Shown piece after piece: positions 36,401 to 49,900 of a DNA stretch of 64,000 bases. A program made the position numbers and the translations under genes. The notes beneath the pieces are model-generated. The model was given only the letters and a program-made list of their open reading frames with translations. It did no database searches and was not told the DNA's origin. The stretch lies in the NCBI RefSeq assembly GCF_051014685.1, contig NW_027478439.1, positions 124,001 to 188,000 of the forward strand, read 5' to 3'. Source of the DNA: Ptiloglossa arizonensis. Taxonomy: Eukaryota; Arthropoda; Insecta; Hymenoptera; Colletidae. Each line of letters starts with the position of its first letter. The stretch's first letter is position 1.

Positions 36401-39400
36401 GTTGTAATCGAGCGACTTTCTACTTTCAGATGCAATAGGAATTTTTGTGTTTGGTCAATCCTTTCGCGGGATATGGGAGTTTGAAGCTAAGAAATGGTTG
36501 AGAAGACAACAAATTTTGCGCACATCTGTTGCTCCAAACGCTTAACCAGAATGACCTAGGGAAAAAATACACATACCGTTGTAATCGGGCGCGTTTCTAC
36601 TTTCAGATTGAATAGTAATTTCTGGGTTTGGTCAATCCGTTCGCGAGATATGGGAGTTTGAATCTAAGAAATGGTTATGAAGACAACAAATTTTGCGCAC
36701 TTCTGTTGCTCCAATCCCTTAACCAGTATGACCTAGGAAAAAAATTCACATACCGTTGTAATCGGGCGAGTTCCTACTTTCTGACGCAACAGGAATTTTT
36801 GGGTTTGGTCAATACATTCGCGAGATATGGGAGTTTGAAGCTAAGAAATGGTTGAGCAGACAACAAATTTTTCCCACTTCTGCTGCTCCAAACGCTTAAC
36901 CACAATGGCCGCGGGAATAAATACACATACCGTTGCAATCGGCAGACTTTCTACATTCAGACGCAACAGGAATATTTGGGTTTGGTCATTCCGTTCGCGA
37001 GATATGGGAGTTCGAAGCTAAGAAATGGTAGAGAAGACAAGAAATTTTTCGCACTTCTGCTGCTCCAAACGCATGACCAGAATGGCCTAGGGACAAAATA
37101 CACATACCGTTGAAATCGGGCGACTTTCTACTTTCAGATGCAATAGGAATTTTTGTGTTTTGTCAATCCTTTCGCGGGATATGGGAGTTTGAAGCTAAGA
37201 AATGGTTGAGAAGACAACAAATTTTTCGCACTTCTGCTGCTACAAACGCTTATCCAGAATGATCTAGGGAAAAAATACACATACCGGTGTAATCGGGCGA
37301 GTATCTACTTTCAGATGCAAGAGGAATTTTTGGGCTTGGTCAATCCTTTCGCGAGATACGGGCGTTTGAAGCTAAGAAATGGTTGAGAAGGCTACAAATT
37401 TTTCGCAATTCTGCTGCTCCAAACGCTTATCCAGAATGGCCTAGGGAAAAAATACACATACCGTTGTAATCGGGCGACTTTCTACTTTCAGATGCAATAG
37501 GAATTTTTGTGTTTGGTCAATCCTTTCGCGGGATATGGGAGTTTGAAGCTAAGAAATGGTTGAGAAGACAACAAATTTTGCGCACATCTGTTGCTCCAAA
37601 CGCTTAACCAGAATGACCTAGGGAAAAAATACACACACCTTTGTAATCGGGCGAGTTCCTACTTTCAGGCGCAACAGGAATTTTTGGGTTTGGTCAATCC
37701 GTTCGCGAGATATGGGAGTTCGAAGCTAAGAAATGGTTGGGAAGGCAACAAATTTTGCGCACTTCTGCTGCTCCAAACGCTTAACCAGAATGGCCTAGGG
37801 AAAAAATACACATACCGTTGTAATCGGGCGACTTTCTACTTTGAGATGCAATAGGAATTTTTGTGTTTGGTCAATCCTTTCGCGGGATATGGGAGTTTGA
37901 AGCTAAGAAATGGTTGAGAAGACAACAAATTTTTCGCACTTCTGCTGCTACAAACGCTTATCCAGAATGGCCTAGGGAAAAAATACACATACCTTTGTAA
38001 TCGGGAGAGTTTCTACTTTCAGACGCAACAGGAATTTTTGGGTTTGGTCAATCCGTTCACGAGATATGGGAGTTTGAAATTATGAAATGGTTGAGAAGAC
38101 AACAAATTTTGCGCACTTCTGCTGCTCCAAACGCTTAACCAGAATGGCCTAGGGAAAAAATACACATACCGTTGTAATCGGGCGCGTTTCTACTTTCAGA
38201 TGCAATAGCAATTTTTGGGTTTGGTCAATCCGTTCGCGAGATATGGGAGTTTGAATCTGAGAAATGGTTGAGAAGACAACAAATTTTGCGCACTTCTGCT
38301 GCTCCAAACGCTTAACCAGAGTGGCCTACGGAAAAAATACACATACCGTTGTAATCGGGCGACTTTCTACTTTGAGATGCAATAGGAATTTTTGTGTTTG
38401 GTCAACCCTTTCGCGGGATATGGGAGTTTGAAGCTAAGAAACGGTTGAGAAGACAAGAAATTGTTCGCACTTCTGCTGCTCCAAACGCATGACCAGAATG
38501 GCCTAGGGACAAAATACACATACCGTTGTAATCGGGAGAGTTTCTACATTCAGACGCAACAGGCAATTTTGGGCTTGGTCAATCCGTACGCGAGATATGG
38601 GAGTTTGAAGCTAAGAAGCGGTTGAGAAGACAACAAATTTTTCGCACTTCTGCTGCTACAAACGCTTAACTAGAATGCCCTAGGGAGAAAATACCCATAC
38701 CGTTGTAATCGGGCGAGTATGTACTTTCAGATGCAGCAGGAATTTTTGGGTTTGGTCAAGCCGTTCGCGAGATATGGGAGTTTGAAGCTAAGAAATGGTT
38801 GAGCAGACAACAAATTTTTCCCAATTCTGCTGCTCCAAACGCTTAACCAGAATGGCCTAGGAAAAAAATACACATATTGTTGTAATCGGGCGAGTATCTA
38901 CTTTCAGATGCAATAGTAATTTTTGGGTTTGTTCAATCCGTTCGCGAGATATGGGAGTTTGAATCTAAGAAATGGTTGAGAAGTCAACAAATTTTCCGCA
39001 ATTCTGCTGCTCCAAACGCTTAACCAGAGTGGCCCACGGAAAAAATACACATACGGTGGTAATCGAGCGACTTTCTACTTTCAGATGCAATAGGAATTTT
39101 TGTGTTTGGTCAATCCTTTCGCGGGATATGGGAGTTTGAAGCTAAGAAATGGTTGAGAAGCCAACAAATTTTGCGCACATCTGTTGCTCCAAACGCTTAA
39201 CCAGAATGACCTAGGGAAAAAATACACATACCGTTGTAATCGGGCGCGTTTCTACTTTCAGATTGAATAGTAATTTCTGGGTTTGGTCAATCCGTTCGCG
39301 AGATATGGGAGTTTGAATCTAAGAAATGGTTATGAAGACAACAAATTTTGCGCACTTCTGTTGCTCCAATCCCTTAACCAGTATGACCTAGGAAAAAAAT

Positions 39401-39569
39401 TCACATACCGTTGTAATCGGGCGAGTTCCTACTTTCTGACGCAACAGGAATTTTTGGGTTTGGTCATTCCATTCGCGAGATATGGGAGTTTGAAGCTAAG
39501 AAATGGTTGAGCAGACAACAAATTTTTCCCACTTCTGCTGCTCCAAACGCTTAACCACAATGGCCGCGG
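33471..39569. repeat. 15-monomer higher-order repeat, 2,655 bp, about 2.2 copies
   Basis: The period is exactly 15 x 177. GGCCCACGG at 33,721 recurs at 36,376, and the GATTGAATAGTAATTTCTGG monomer occurs near 33,950, 36,605 and 39,260. The first unit is about 33,690-36,344 and the second starts at 36,345. At about 38,739 the second unit switches from GCAAGAGG to GCAGCAGGAATTTTTGGGTT and follows the sequence of 33.43-34.2 kb at an offset of 5,310 bp (30 monomers). The block is therefore a mosaic of two registers. Within each unit there is a junction near 35,780 (and 38,435) where three monomers present at 23.93-24.46 kb are absent. Confidence 0.9.
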
Positions 39570-42019
39570 GAATAAATACACATACCGTTGCAATCGGCAG
39601 ACTTTCTACATTCAGACGCAACAGGAATATTTGGGTTTGGTCATTCCGTTCGCGAGATATGGGAGTTCGAAGCTAAGAAATGGTAGAGAAGACAAGAAAT
39701 TTTTCGCACTTCTGCTGCTCCAAACGCATGACCAGAATGGCCTAGGGACAAAATACACATACCGTTGTATTCGGGAGAGTTTCTGCATTCAGACGCAACA
39801 GGAATTTTTGGGTTCGGTCAATCCGTTCGCGAGATATGGGAGTTTGAAACTAAGAAATGGTTGAGCAGACAACAAATTTTTCCCAATTCTGCTGATCCAA
39901 ACGCTTAACCAGAATGGCCTAGGGAAAAAGTACACATACCGTTGTAATCGGGCGACTTTCTACTTACAGATGCATTAGGAATTTTTGTGTTTGGTCAATC
40001 CTTTCGCGGGATATGGGAGTTTGAAGCTAAGAAACGGTTGAGAAGACAACAAATTTTTCGCACTTCTGCTGCTACAAACGCTTAACCAGAATGGCCTAGG
40101 AAAAAAATACACATACCGTTGTAATCGGGCGAGTATCTACTTTCAGATGCAAGAGGAATTTTTGGGCTTGGTCAATCCGTTCGCGAGATATGGGCGTTTG
40201 AAGCTAAGAAATGGTTGAGAAGGCTACAAATTTCTCGCAATTCTGCTGCTCCAAACGCTTAACCAGAATGGCCTAGGGAAAAAATACACATACCGTTGAA
40301 ATCGGGCGACTTTCTACTTTCAGATGCAATAGGAATTTTTGTGTTTGGTCAATCCTTTCGCGGGATATGGGAGTTTGAAGCTAAGAAATGGTTGAGAAGA
40401 CAACAAATTTTTCGCACTTCTGCTGCTACAAACGCTTATCCAGAATGATCTAGGGAAAAAATACACATACCGTTGTAATCGGGCGAGTATCTACTTTCAG
40501 ATGCAAGAGGAATTTTTGGGCTTGGTCAATCCTTTCGCGAGATATGGGCGTTTGAAGCTAAGAAATGGTTGAGAAGGCTACAAATTTTTCGCAATTCTGC
40601 TGCTCCAAACGCTTATCCAGAATGGCCTAGGGAAAAAATACACATACCGTTGTAATCGGGCGACTTTCTACTTTCAGATGAAATAGGAATTTTTGTGTTT
40701 GGTCAATCCTTTCGCGGGATATGGGAGTTTGAAGCTAGGAAATGGTTGAGAAGACAACTAATTTTTTGCAATTCTGCTGCTACAAACGCTTATCCAGAAT
40801 GGCCTAGGGAAAAAATACACATACCGTTGCAAACGGGAGAGTTTCTACTTTCAGACGCAACAGGAATTTTTGGGTTTGGTCAAGCCGTTCGCGAGATATA
40901 GGAGTTTGAAGCTAAGAAATGGTTGAGCAGACAACAAATTTTTCCCAATTCTCGTGATCCAAACGCTTAACCAGAATGGCCTAGGGAAAAATACACATCC
41001 CGTTGTAATCGAGCGAGTTTCTACTTTCAGATGCAAGAGGAATTTTTGGGTTTGGTCAATCCGTTCGCGAGATATGGGAGTTTGAAGCTAAGAAATGGTT
41101 GAGCAGACAACAAATTTTTCCCCATTCTGCTGCTCCAAACGCTTAACCAGAATGGCCTAGGGAAAAAATACACATACCGTTCTAATCGGGCGAGTTCCTA
41201 CTTTCAGACGCAACAGGAATTTTTGGGTTTGGTCAATCCATTCGCGAGATATGGAAGGTTGAAGCTAAGAAATGGTTGAGCAGACAACAAATTTTTCGCA
41301 CTTCTGCTGCTCCAAACGCTTAACCAGGATGGTATAGGGAAAAAATACACATCCCCTTGTAATCGGGAGAGTTTCTACTTTCAGACGCAGCAGGTATTTT
41401 TGGGTTTGGTCAATCCGTTCACGAGATATGGGAGTTTGAAGGTAAGAAATGGTTGAACAGACAACAAATTTTTCCCACTTCTGCTGCTCCAAACGCTTAA
41501 CCAGAATGGTCTAGGGAAAAAATACACATACCGTTGTAATCGGGCGACTTTCTACTTTCAGATGCATTAGGAATTTTTGTGTTTGGTCAATCCTTTCGCG
41601 GGATATGGGGGTTTGAAGCTAAGAAGCGGTTGAGAAGACAACAAATTTTTCGCACTTCTGCTGCTACAAACGCTTAACTAGAATGCCCTAGGGAGAAAAT
41701 ACCCATACCGTTGTAATCGGGCGAGTATGTACTTTCAGATGCAAGAGGAATTTTTGGGCTTGGTCAATCCGTTCGCGAGATATGGGCGTTTGAAGCTAAG
41801 AAATGGTTGAGAAGGCTACAAATTTCTCGCAATTCTGCTGCTCTAAACGCTTAACAAGAATGGCCTAGGGAAAAAATACACATACCGTTGTAATCGGGCG
41901 ACTTTCTACATTCAGATGCAATAGGAATTTTTGTGTTTGGTCAATCCTTTCGCGGGATATGGGAGTTTGAAGGTAAGAAATGGTTGAGAAGACAACAAAT
42001 TTTCCGCACTTCTGCTGCT
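39570..42019. repeat. Displaced copy of 30.7-33.2 kb
   Basis: This segment follows the 21-mer unit at an offset of 8,849 bp (50 x 177 minus 1): 30,782 to 39,631, 31,846 to 40,695 and 32,416 to 41,265. It leaves the match near 42,019, where GCTTATCCAGAATGATC replaces GCTTAACCAGAGTGGCC. Small differences from the 30.7-33.2 kb copy include GGGTTCGGTC near 39,813, CAACTAATTTTTTG near 40,757 and TGCTCTAAACG near 41,841. It is about 13.8 monomers of sister sequence separated from its parent by the 15-mer block. Confidence 0.9.
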
Positions 42020-45000
42020 CCAAACGCTTATCCAGAATGATCTAGGGAAAAAATACACATACCGGTGTAATCGGGCGAGTATCTACTTTCAGATGCAAGA
42101 GGAATTTTTGGGCTTGGTCAATCCTTTCGCGAGATATGGGCGTTTGAAGCTAAGAAATGGTTGAGAAGGCTACAAATTTTTCGCAATTCTGCTGCTCCAA
42201 ACGCTTATCCAGAATGTCCTAGGGAAAAAATACACATACCGTTGTAATCGGGCGACTTTCTACTTTCAGATGAAATAGGAATTTTTGTGTTTGGTCAATC
42301 CTTTCGCGGGATATGGGAGTTTGAAGCTAGGAAATGGTTGAGGAGACAACAAATTTTTTGCAATTCTGCTGCTACAAACGCTTATCCAGAATGGCCTAGG
42401 GAAAAAATACACATACCGTTGTAATCGGGCGCGTTTCTACTTTCAGATGCAATAGTAATTTTTGGGTTTGGTCAATCCGTTCGCGAGATATGGGAGTTTG
42501 AATCTAAGAAATGGTTGAGAAGACAACAAATTTTGCGCACTTCTGCTGCTCCAAACGCTTAACCAGAATGGCCTAGGGAAAAAATACACATACCGTTGTA
42601 ATCGGGCGCGTTTCTACTTTCAGATGCAATAGTAATTTTTGGGTTTGGTCAATCCGTTCGCGAGATATGGGAGTTTGAATCTAAGAAATGGTTGAGAAGA
42701 CAACAAATTTTGCGCACTTCTGCTGCTCCAAACGCTTAACCAGAGTGGCCTACGGAAAAAATACACATACCGTTGTAATCGGGCGACTTTCTACTTTGAG
42801 ATGCAATGGGAATTTTTGTGTCTGGTCAACCCTTTCGCGGGATATGGGAGTTTGAAGCTAAGAAATGGTTGAGAAGACAACAAATTTTTCGCACTTCTGC
42901 TGCTACAAACGCTTATCCAGAATGGCCTATGGAAAAAATACACATACCGTTGCAATCGGGCGAGTTCCTACTTTCAGACGCAACAGGAATTTTGGGGATT
43001 GGTCAATCCGTTCGCGAGATATGGGAGTTTGAAGCTAAGAAATGGGTGAGCAGACAACAAATTTTTCCCAATTCTGCTGCTCCAAACGCTTAACCAGAAT
43101 GGCCTAGGGAAAAAATACACATACCGTTGTAATCGGGCGAGTTCCTACTTTCAGACGCAACAGGAATTTTTGTGTTTGGTCAATCCGTTCGCGAGATATG
43201 GTAGCTTGAAGCTAAGAAATGGTTGAGAACACAACAAATTTTGCGCACTTCTGCTGCTCCAAACGCTTAACCAGAATGGCCGCGGGAATAAATACACGTA
43301 CCGTTGCAATCGGCAGACTTTCTACATTCAGACGCAACAGGAATATTTGTGTTTGGTCAATCCGTTCGCGAGATATGGGAGTTCGAAGCTAAGAAACGGT
43401 TGAGAAGACAAGAAATTGTTCGCACTTCTGCTGCTCCAAACGCATGACCAGAATGGCCTAGGGACAAAATACACATACCGTTGTAATCGGGAGAGTTTCT
43501 ACATTCAGACGCAACAGAAAATTCTGGGCTTGGTCAATCCGTACGCGAGATATGGGAGTTTGAAGCTAAGAAATGGTTGAGCAGACAACAAATTTTTCGT
43601 ACATCTGCTGCTGCAAACGCTTAACCAGAATGGTCTAGGGAAAAAATACACATACCGTTGTAATCGGGCGACTTTGTACTTTCAGATGCATTAGGAATTT
43701 TTGTGTTTGGTCAATCCTTTCGCGGGATATGGGAGTTTGAAGCTAAGAAGCGGTTGAGGAGACAACAAATTTTTCGCACTTCTGCTGCTACAAACGCTTA
43801 ACTAGAATGCCCTAGGGACAAAATACCCATACCGTTGTAATCGGGCGAGTATGTACTTTCAGATACAAGAGGAATTTTTGGGCTTGGTCAATCCGTTCGC
43901 GAGATATGGGCGTTTGAAGCTAAGAAATGGTTGAGAAGGCTACAAATTTCTCGCAATTCTGCTGCTCCAAACGCTTAACCAGAGTGGCCCACGGAAAAAA
44001 TACACATACGGTTGTAATCGAGCGACTTTCTACTTTCAGATGCAATAGGAATTTTTGTGTTTGGTCAATCCTTTCGCGGGATATGGGAGTTTGAAGGTAA
44101 GAAATGGTTGAGAAGACAACAAATTTTTCGCAATTCTGCTGCTACAAACGCTTGTCCAGAATGGCCTAGGGAAAAAATACACATACCGTTGTAATCGGGA
44201 GAGTTTCTACTTTCAGGCGCAGCAGGAATTTTTGGGTTTGGTCAAGCCGTTCGCGAGATATGGGAGTTTGAAGCTAAGAAATGGTTGAGCAGACAACAAA
44301 TTTTTCGTACATCTGCTGCTGCAAACGCTTAACCAGAATGGTCTAGGGAAAAAATACACATACCGTTGTTATCGGGCGACTTTCTACTTTCAGATGCATT
44401 AGGAATTTTTGTGTTTGGTCAATCCTTTCGCGGGATATGGGAGTTTGAAGCTAAGAAGCTGTTGAGAAGACAACAAATTTTTCGCACTTCTGCTGCTACA
44501 AACGCTTAACTAGAATGCCCTAGGGAGAAAATACCCATACCGTTGTAATCGGGCGAGTATGTACTTTCAGATGCAAGAGGAATTTTTGGGTTTGGTCAAT
44601 CCGTTCGCGAGATATGGAAGTTCGAAGCAAAGAAATGGTTGGGAAGGCAACAAATTTTGCGTATTTCTGCTGCTCCAAACGCTTAACCAGAGTGGCCTAC
44701 GGAAAAAATACACATACCGTTGTAATCGGGCGACTTTCTACTTTCAGATGCAATAGAAATTTTTGGGTTTGTTCAATCCGTTCGCGAGATATGGGAGTTT
44801 GAATCTAAGAAATGGTTGAGAAGACAACAAATTTTCCGCACTTCTGCTGCTCCAAACGCTTAACCAGAGTGGCCCACGGAAAAAATACACATACGGTTGT
44901 AATCGAGCGACTTTCTACTTTCAGATGCAATAGGAATTTTTGTGTTTGGTCAATCCTTTCGCGGGATATGGGAGTTTGAAGCTAAGAAATGGTTGAGAAG

Positions 45001-46979
45001 ACAACAAATTTTGCGCAAATCTGTTGCTCCAAACGCTTAACCAGAATGACCTAGGGAAAAAATACACACACCTTTGTAATCGGGCGAGTTCCTACTTTCC
45101 GACGCAACAGGAATTTTTGGGTTTGGTCAATCCATTCGCGAGATATGGGAGTTTGAAGCTAAGAAATGGTTGAGCAGACAACAAATTTTTCCCACTTCTG
45201 CTGCTCCAAACGCTTAACCACAATGGCCTAGGGAAAAAATACACATACATTTGTAATCGGGAGAGTTTCTACTTTCAGACGCAACAGGAATTTTTGGGTT
45301 TGGTCAATCCGTTCGCGAGATATGGGAGTTCGAAGCTAAGAAATGGTTGGGAAGGCAACAAGTTTTGCGCACTTCTGCTGCTCCAAACGCTTAACCAGAA
45401 TGGCCTAGGGAAAAAATACACATACCATTGTAATCGGGCGCGTTTCTACTTTCAGATTGAATAGTAATTTCTGGGTTTGGTCAATCCGTTCGCGAGATAT
45501 GGGAGTTTGAATCTAAGAAATGGTTGTGAAGACAACAAATTTTGCGCACTTCTGCTGCTCCAAACGCTTAACCAGAGTGGCCTACGGAAAAAATACACAT
45601 ACCGTTGTAATCGGGCGACTTTCTACTTTGAGATGCAATAGGAATTTTTGTGTTTGGTAAACCCTTTCGCGGGATATGGGAGTTTGAAGCTAAGAAATGG
45701 TTGAGAAGACAACAAATTTTGCGCACTTCTGTTGCTCCAATCCCTTAACCAGTATGACCTAGGAAAAAAATTCACATACCGTTGTAATCGGGCGAGTTCC
45801 TACTTTCTGACGCAACAGGAATTTTTGGGTTTGGTCAATCCATTCGCGAGATATGGGAGTTTGAAGCCAAGAAATGGTTGAGCAGGCAACAAATTTTTCC
45901 CACTTCTGCTGCTCCAAACGCTTAACCACAATGGCCGCGGGAATAAATACACATACCGTTGCAATCGGCAGACTTTCTACATTCAGACGCAACAGGAATA
46001 TTTGGGTTTGGTCATTCCGTTCGCGAGATATGGGAGTTCGAAGCTAAGAAATGGTAGAGAAGACAAGAAATTTTTCGCACTTCTGCTGCTCCAAACGCAT
46101 GACCAGAACGGCCTAGGGACAAAATACACATCCCGTTGTAATCGAGCGAGTTTCTACTTTCAGATGCAAGAGGAATTGCTGTGTTTGGTCAATCCTTTCG
46201 CGGGATATGGGAGTTTGAAGCTAGGAAATGGTTGAGAAGACAACAAATTTTTCGCACTTCTGCTGCTACAAACGCTTATTCAGAATGGTATAGGGAAAAA
46301 ATACACATACCGTTGTCATCGGGAGAGTTTCTACTTTCAGACGCAGCAGGTATTTTTGTGTTTGGTCAAACCGTTCGCGAGATATGGGAGTTTGAAGCTA
46401 AGAAATGGTTGCGAAGACAACAAATTTTGCGCACTTCTGTTGCTCCAAACGCTTAACCAGAATAACCTAGGGAAAAAATACACATACCGTTGTTATCGGG
46501 CGAGTTCCTACTTTCAGACGCAACAGGAATTTTTGGGTTTGGTCAATCCATTCGCGAGATATGGGAGTTTGAAGCTAAGAAATGGTTGAGCAGACAACAA
46601 ATTTTTCCCAATTCTGCTGATCCAAACGCTTAACCAGAATGGCCTAGGGAAAAAATACACATACCTTTGTAATCGGGCGAGTTCCTACTTTCAGACGCAA
46701 CAGGAATTTTTGGGTTTGGTCAATCCATTCGCGAGATATGGGAGTTTGAAGCTAAGAAATAGTTGAGCAGTTAACAAATTTTTCCCACTTCTGCTGCTCC
46801 AAACGCTCAACCACAATGGCCTATGGAAAAAATACACATACATTTGTAATCGGGAGAGTTTCTACTTTCAGACGCAACAGGAATTTTTGGGTTTGGTCAA
46901 TCCGTTCGCGAGATATGGAAGTTCGAAGCAAAGAAATGGTTGGGAAGGCAACAAATTTTGCGTATTTCTGCTGCTCCAA
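42020..46979. repeat. Mosaic transition zone between left and right satellite domains
   Basis: About 28 monomers. The part 42,420-43,500 resembles the 8-mer block of 18.1-20.9 kb, with AATGGGAATTTTTGTGTC at about 42,805. The part 43,560-43,980 holds a variant of the recurrent three-monomer cassette. The part 45,020-46,100 resembles 5.56-6.65 kb. The last monomer with ACTAGAATGCCC followed by AATACCCATACC lies near 44,510-44,540. Singleton variants are frequent here, for example TTAACAAATTTTTCCC near 46,772 and GAACGGCCTAGGG near 46,107, in contrast to the homogenised blocks on either side. Confidence 0.85.
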
Positions 46980-49900
46980 ACGCTTAACCAGAGTGGCCTA
47001 CGGAAAAAATACACATACCGTTGTAATCGGGCGACTTTCTACTTTGAGATGCAATAGGAATTTTTGTGTTTGGTCAACCCTTTCGCGGGATATGGGAGTT
47101 TGAAGCTAAGAAATGGTTGAGAAGACAACAAATTTTTCGCACTTCTGCTGCTACGAACGCTTATCCAGAATGGCCTAGGGAAAAAATACACATACCGTTG
47201 CAATCGGAAGAGTTTCTAATTTCAGACGCAGCAGGTATTTTTGGGTTTGGTCAATCCGTTCACGAGATATGGGAGTTTGAAGCTAAGAAATGGTTGAGCA
47301 GACAACAAATTTTTCCCACTTCTGCTGCTCCAAACGCTTAACCACAATTGCCTAGGGAAAAAATACACATACCTTTGTAATCGGGAGAGTTTGTACTTTC
47401 AGACGCAACAGGAACTTTTGGGTTTGGTCAATCCATTCGCGAGATATGGGAGTTTGAAGCTAAGAAATGGTTGAGCAGACAACAAATTTTTCCCAATTCT
47501 CGTGATCCAAACGCTTAACCAGAATGGCATAGGGAAAAATACACATACCGTTGTAATCGAGCGAGTTTCTACTTTCAGATGCAAGCGGAATTTTTGGGTT
47601 TGGTCAATCCGTTCGCGAGATATGGGAGTTTGAAGCTAAGAAATGGTTGAGCAGACAACAAATTTTTCCCCATTCTGCTGCTCCAAACGCTTAACCAGAA
47701 TGGCTTAGGGAAAAAATACACATACCTTTGTAATCGGGAGTTTCTTCTTTCAGACGCAACAGGAATTTTTGGGCTTGGTCAATCCGTTCGCGAGATATGG
47801 GCGTTTGAAGCTAAGAAATGGTTGAGAAGGCAACAAATTTCTCGCAATTCTGTGGCTCCAAACGCTTAACCAGAATGGCCTAGGGAAAAAATACAAATAC
47901 CGTTGTAATCGGGCTAGTTTCTACTTTCAGACGCAGCAGGAATTTTTGGGCTTGGTCAATCCGTTCGCGAGATATGGGAGTTTGAAGCTAAGAAATGGTT
48001 GAGCAGGCAACAAATTTTTCGTACATCTGCTGCTGCAAACGCTTAACAAGAATGGCCTAGGGAAAAAATACACATACCGTTGTAATCGGGCGAGTTTCTA
48101 CTTTCAGACGCAGCAGGAATTTTTGGGCTTGGTCAAACCGTTCGCGAGATATGGGAGTTTGAAGCTAAGAAATGGGAGAGAAGGCAACTAATTTTTCGCA
48201 CTTCTGCTGCTCCAAACGCATGACCAGAATGGCCTAGGGACAAAATACACATACCGTTGTAATCGGAAGAGTTTCTACATTCAGACGCAACAGGAATTTT
48301 TGGTCTTGGTCAATCAGTACGCGAGATATGGGAGTTTGAAGCTAAGAAATGTTTGAGCAGACAACAAATTTTTCCCACTTCTGCTGCTACAAACGCTTAA
48401 CCAGAATGGCCCTGGGAAAAAATACACATACCGTTGTCATCGGGATAGTTTCTACTTTCAGACGCAGCAGGTATTTTTGGGTTTGGTCAATCCGTTCGCG
48501 AGATATGGGAGTTTGAAGCTAAGAAATGGTTGGGAAGGCAACAAATTTTGCGCATTTCTGCTGCTCCAAACGCTTATCCAGAATGGCCTAGGGAAAAAAT
48601 ACACATACCGTTGTAATCGGGCGCGTTTCTACTTTCAGATGCAATAGTAATTTTTGGGTTTGTTCAATCCGTTCGCGAGATATGGGAGTTTGAATCTAAG
48701 AAATGGTTGAGAAGACAACAAATTTTGCGCACTTCTGCTGCTCCAAACGCTTAACCAGAGTGGCTTACGGAAAAAATACACATACCGTTGTAATCGGGCG
48801 ACTTTCTACTTTGAGATGCAATAGGAATTTTTGTGTTTGGTCAACCCTTTCGCGGGATATGGGAGTTTGAAGCTAAGAAATGGTTCAGAAGACAACAAAT
48901 TTTTCGCAATTCTGCTGCTACAAACGCTTATCCAGAATGGTATAGGGAAAAAATACACATACCGTTGTAATCGGGAGAGTTTCTACTTTCAGACGCAGCA
49001 GGTATTTTTGGGTTTGGTCAATCCGTTCACGAGATATGGGAGTTTGAAGCTAAGAAATGGTTGAGCAGACAACAAGTTTTTCCCACTTCTGCTGCTCCAA
49101 ACGCTTAACCACAATTGCCTAGGGAAAAAATACACATACCTTTGTAATCGGGAGAGTTTGTACTTTCAGACGCAACAGGAACTTTTGGGTTTGGTCAATC
49201 CATTCGCGAGATATGGGAGTTTGAAGCTAAGAAATGGTTGAGCAGACAACAAATTTTTCCCAATTCTCGTGATCCAAACGCTTAACCAGAATGGCATAGG
49301 GAAAAATACACATACCGTTGTAATCGAGCGAGTTTCTACTTTCAGATGCAAGCGGAATTTTTGGGTTTGGTCAATCCGTTCGCGAGATATGGGAGTTTGA
49401 AGCTAAGAAATGGTTGAGCAGACAACAAATTTTTCCCCATTCTGCTACTCCAAACGCTTAACCAGAATGGCTTAGGGAAAAAATACACATACCTTTGTAA
49501 TCGGGAGTTTCTTCTTTCAGACGCAACAGGAATTTTTGAGCTTGGTCAATCCGTTCGCGAGATATGGGCGTTTGAAGCTAAGAAATGGTTGAGAAGGCAA
49601 CAAATTTCTCGCAATTCTGTGGCTCCAAACGCTTAACCAGAATGGCCTAGGGAAAAAATACAAATACCGTTGTAATCGGGCTAGTTTCTACTTTCAGACG
49701 CAGCAGGAATTTTTGGGCTTGGTCAATCCGTTCGCGAGATATGGGAGTTTGAAGCTAAGAAATGGTTGAGCAGGCAACAAATTTTTCGTACATCTGCTGC
49801 TGCAAACGCTTAACAAGAATGGCCTAGGGAAAAAATACACATACCGTCGTAATCGGGCGAGTTTCTACTTTCAGACGCAGCAGGAATTTTTGGGCTTGGT

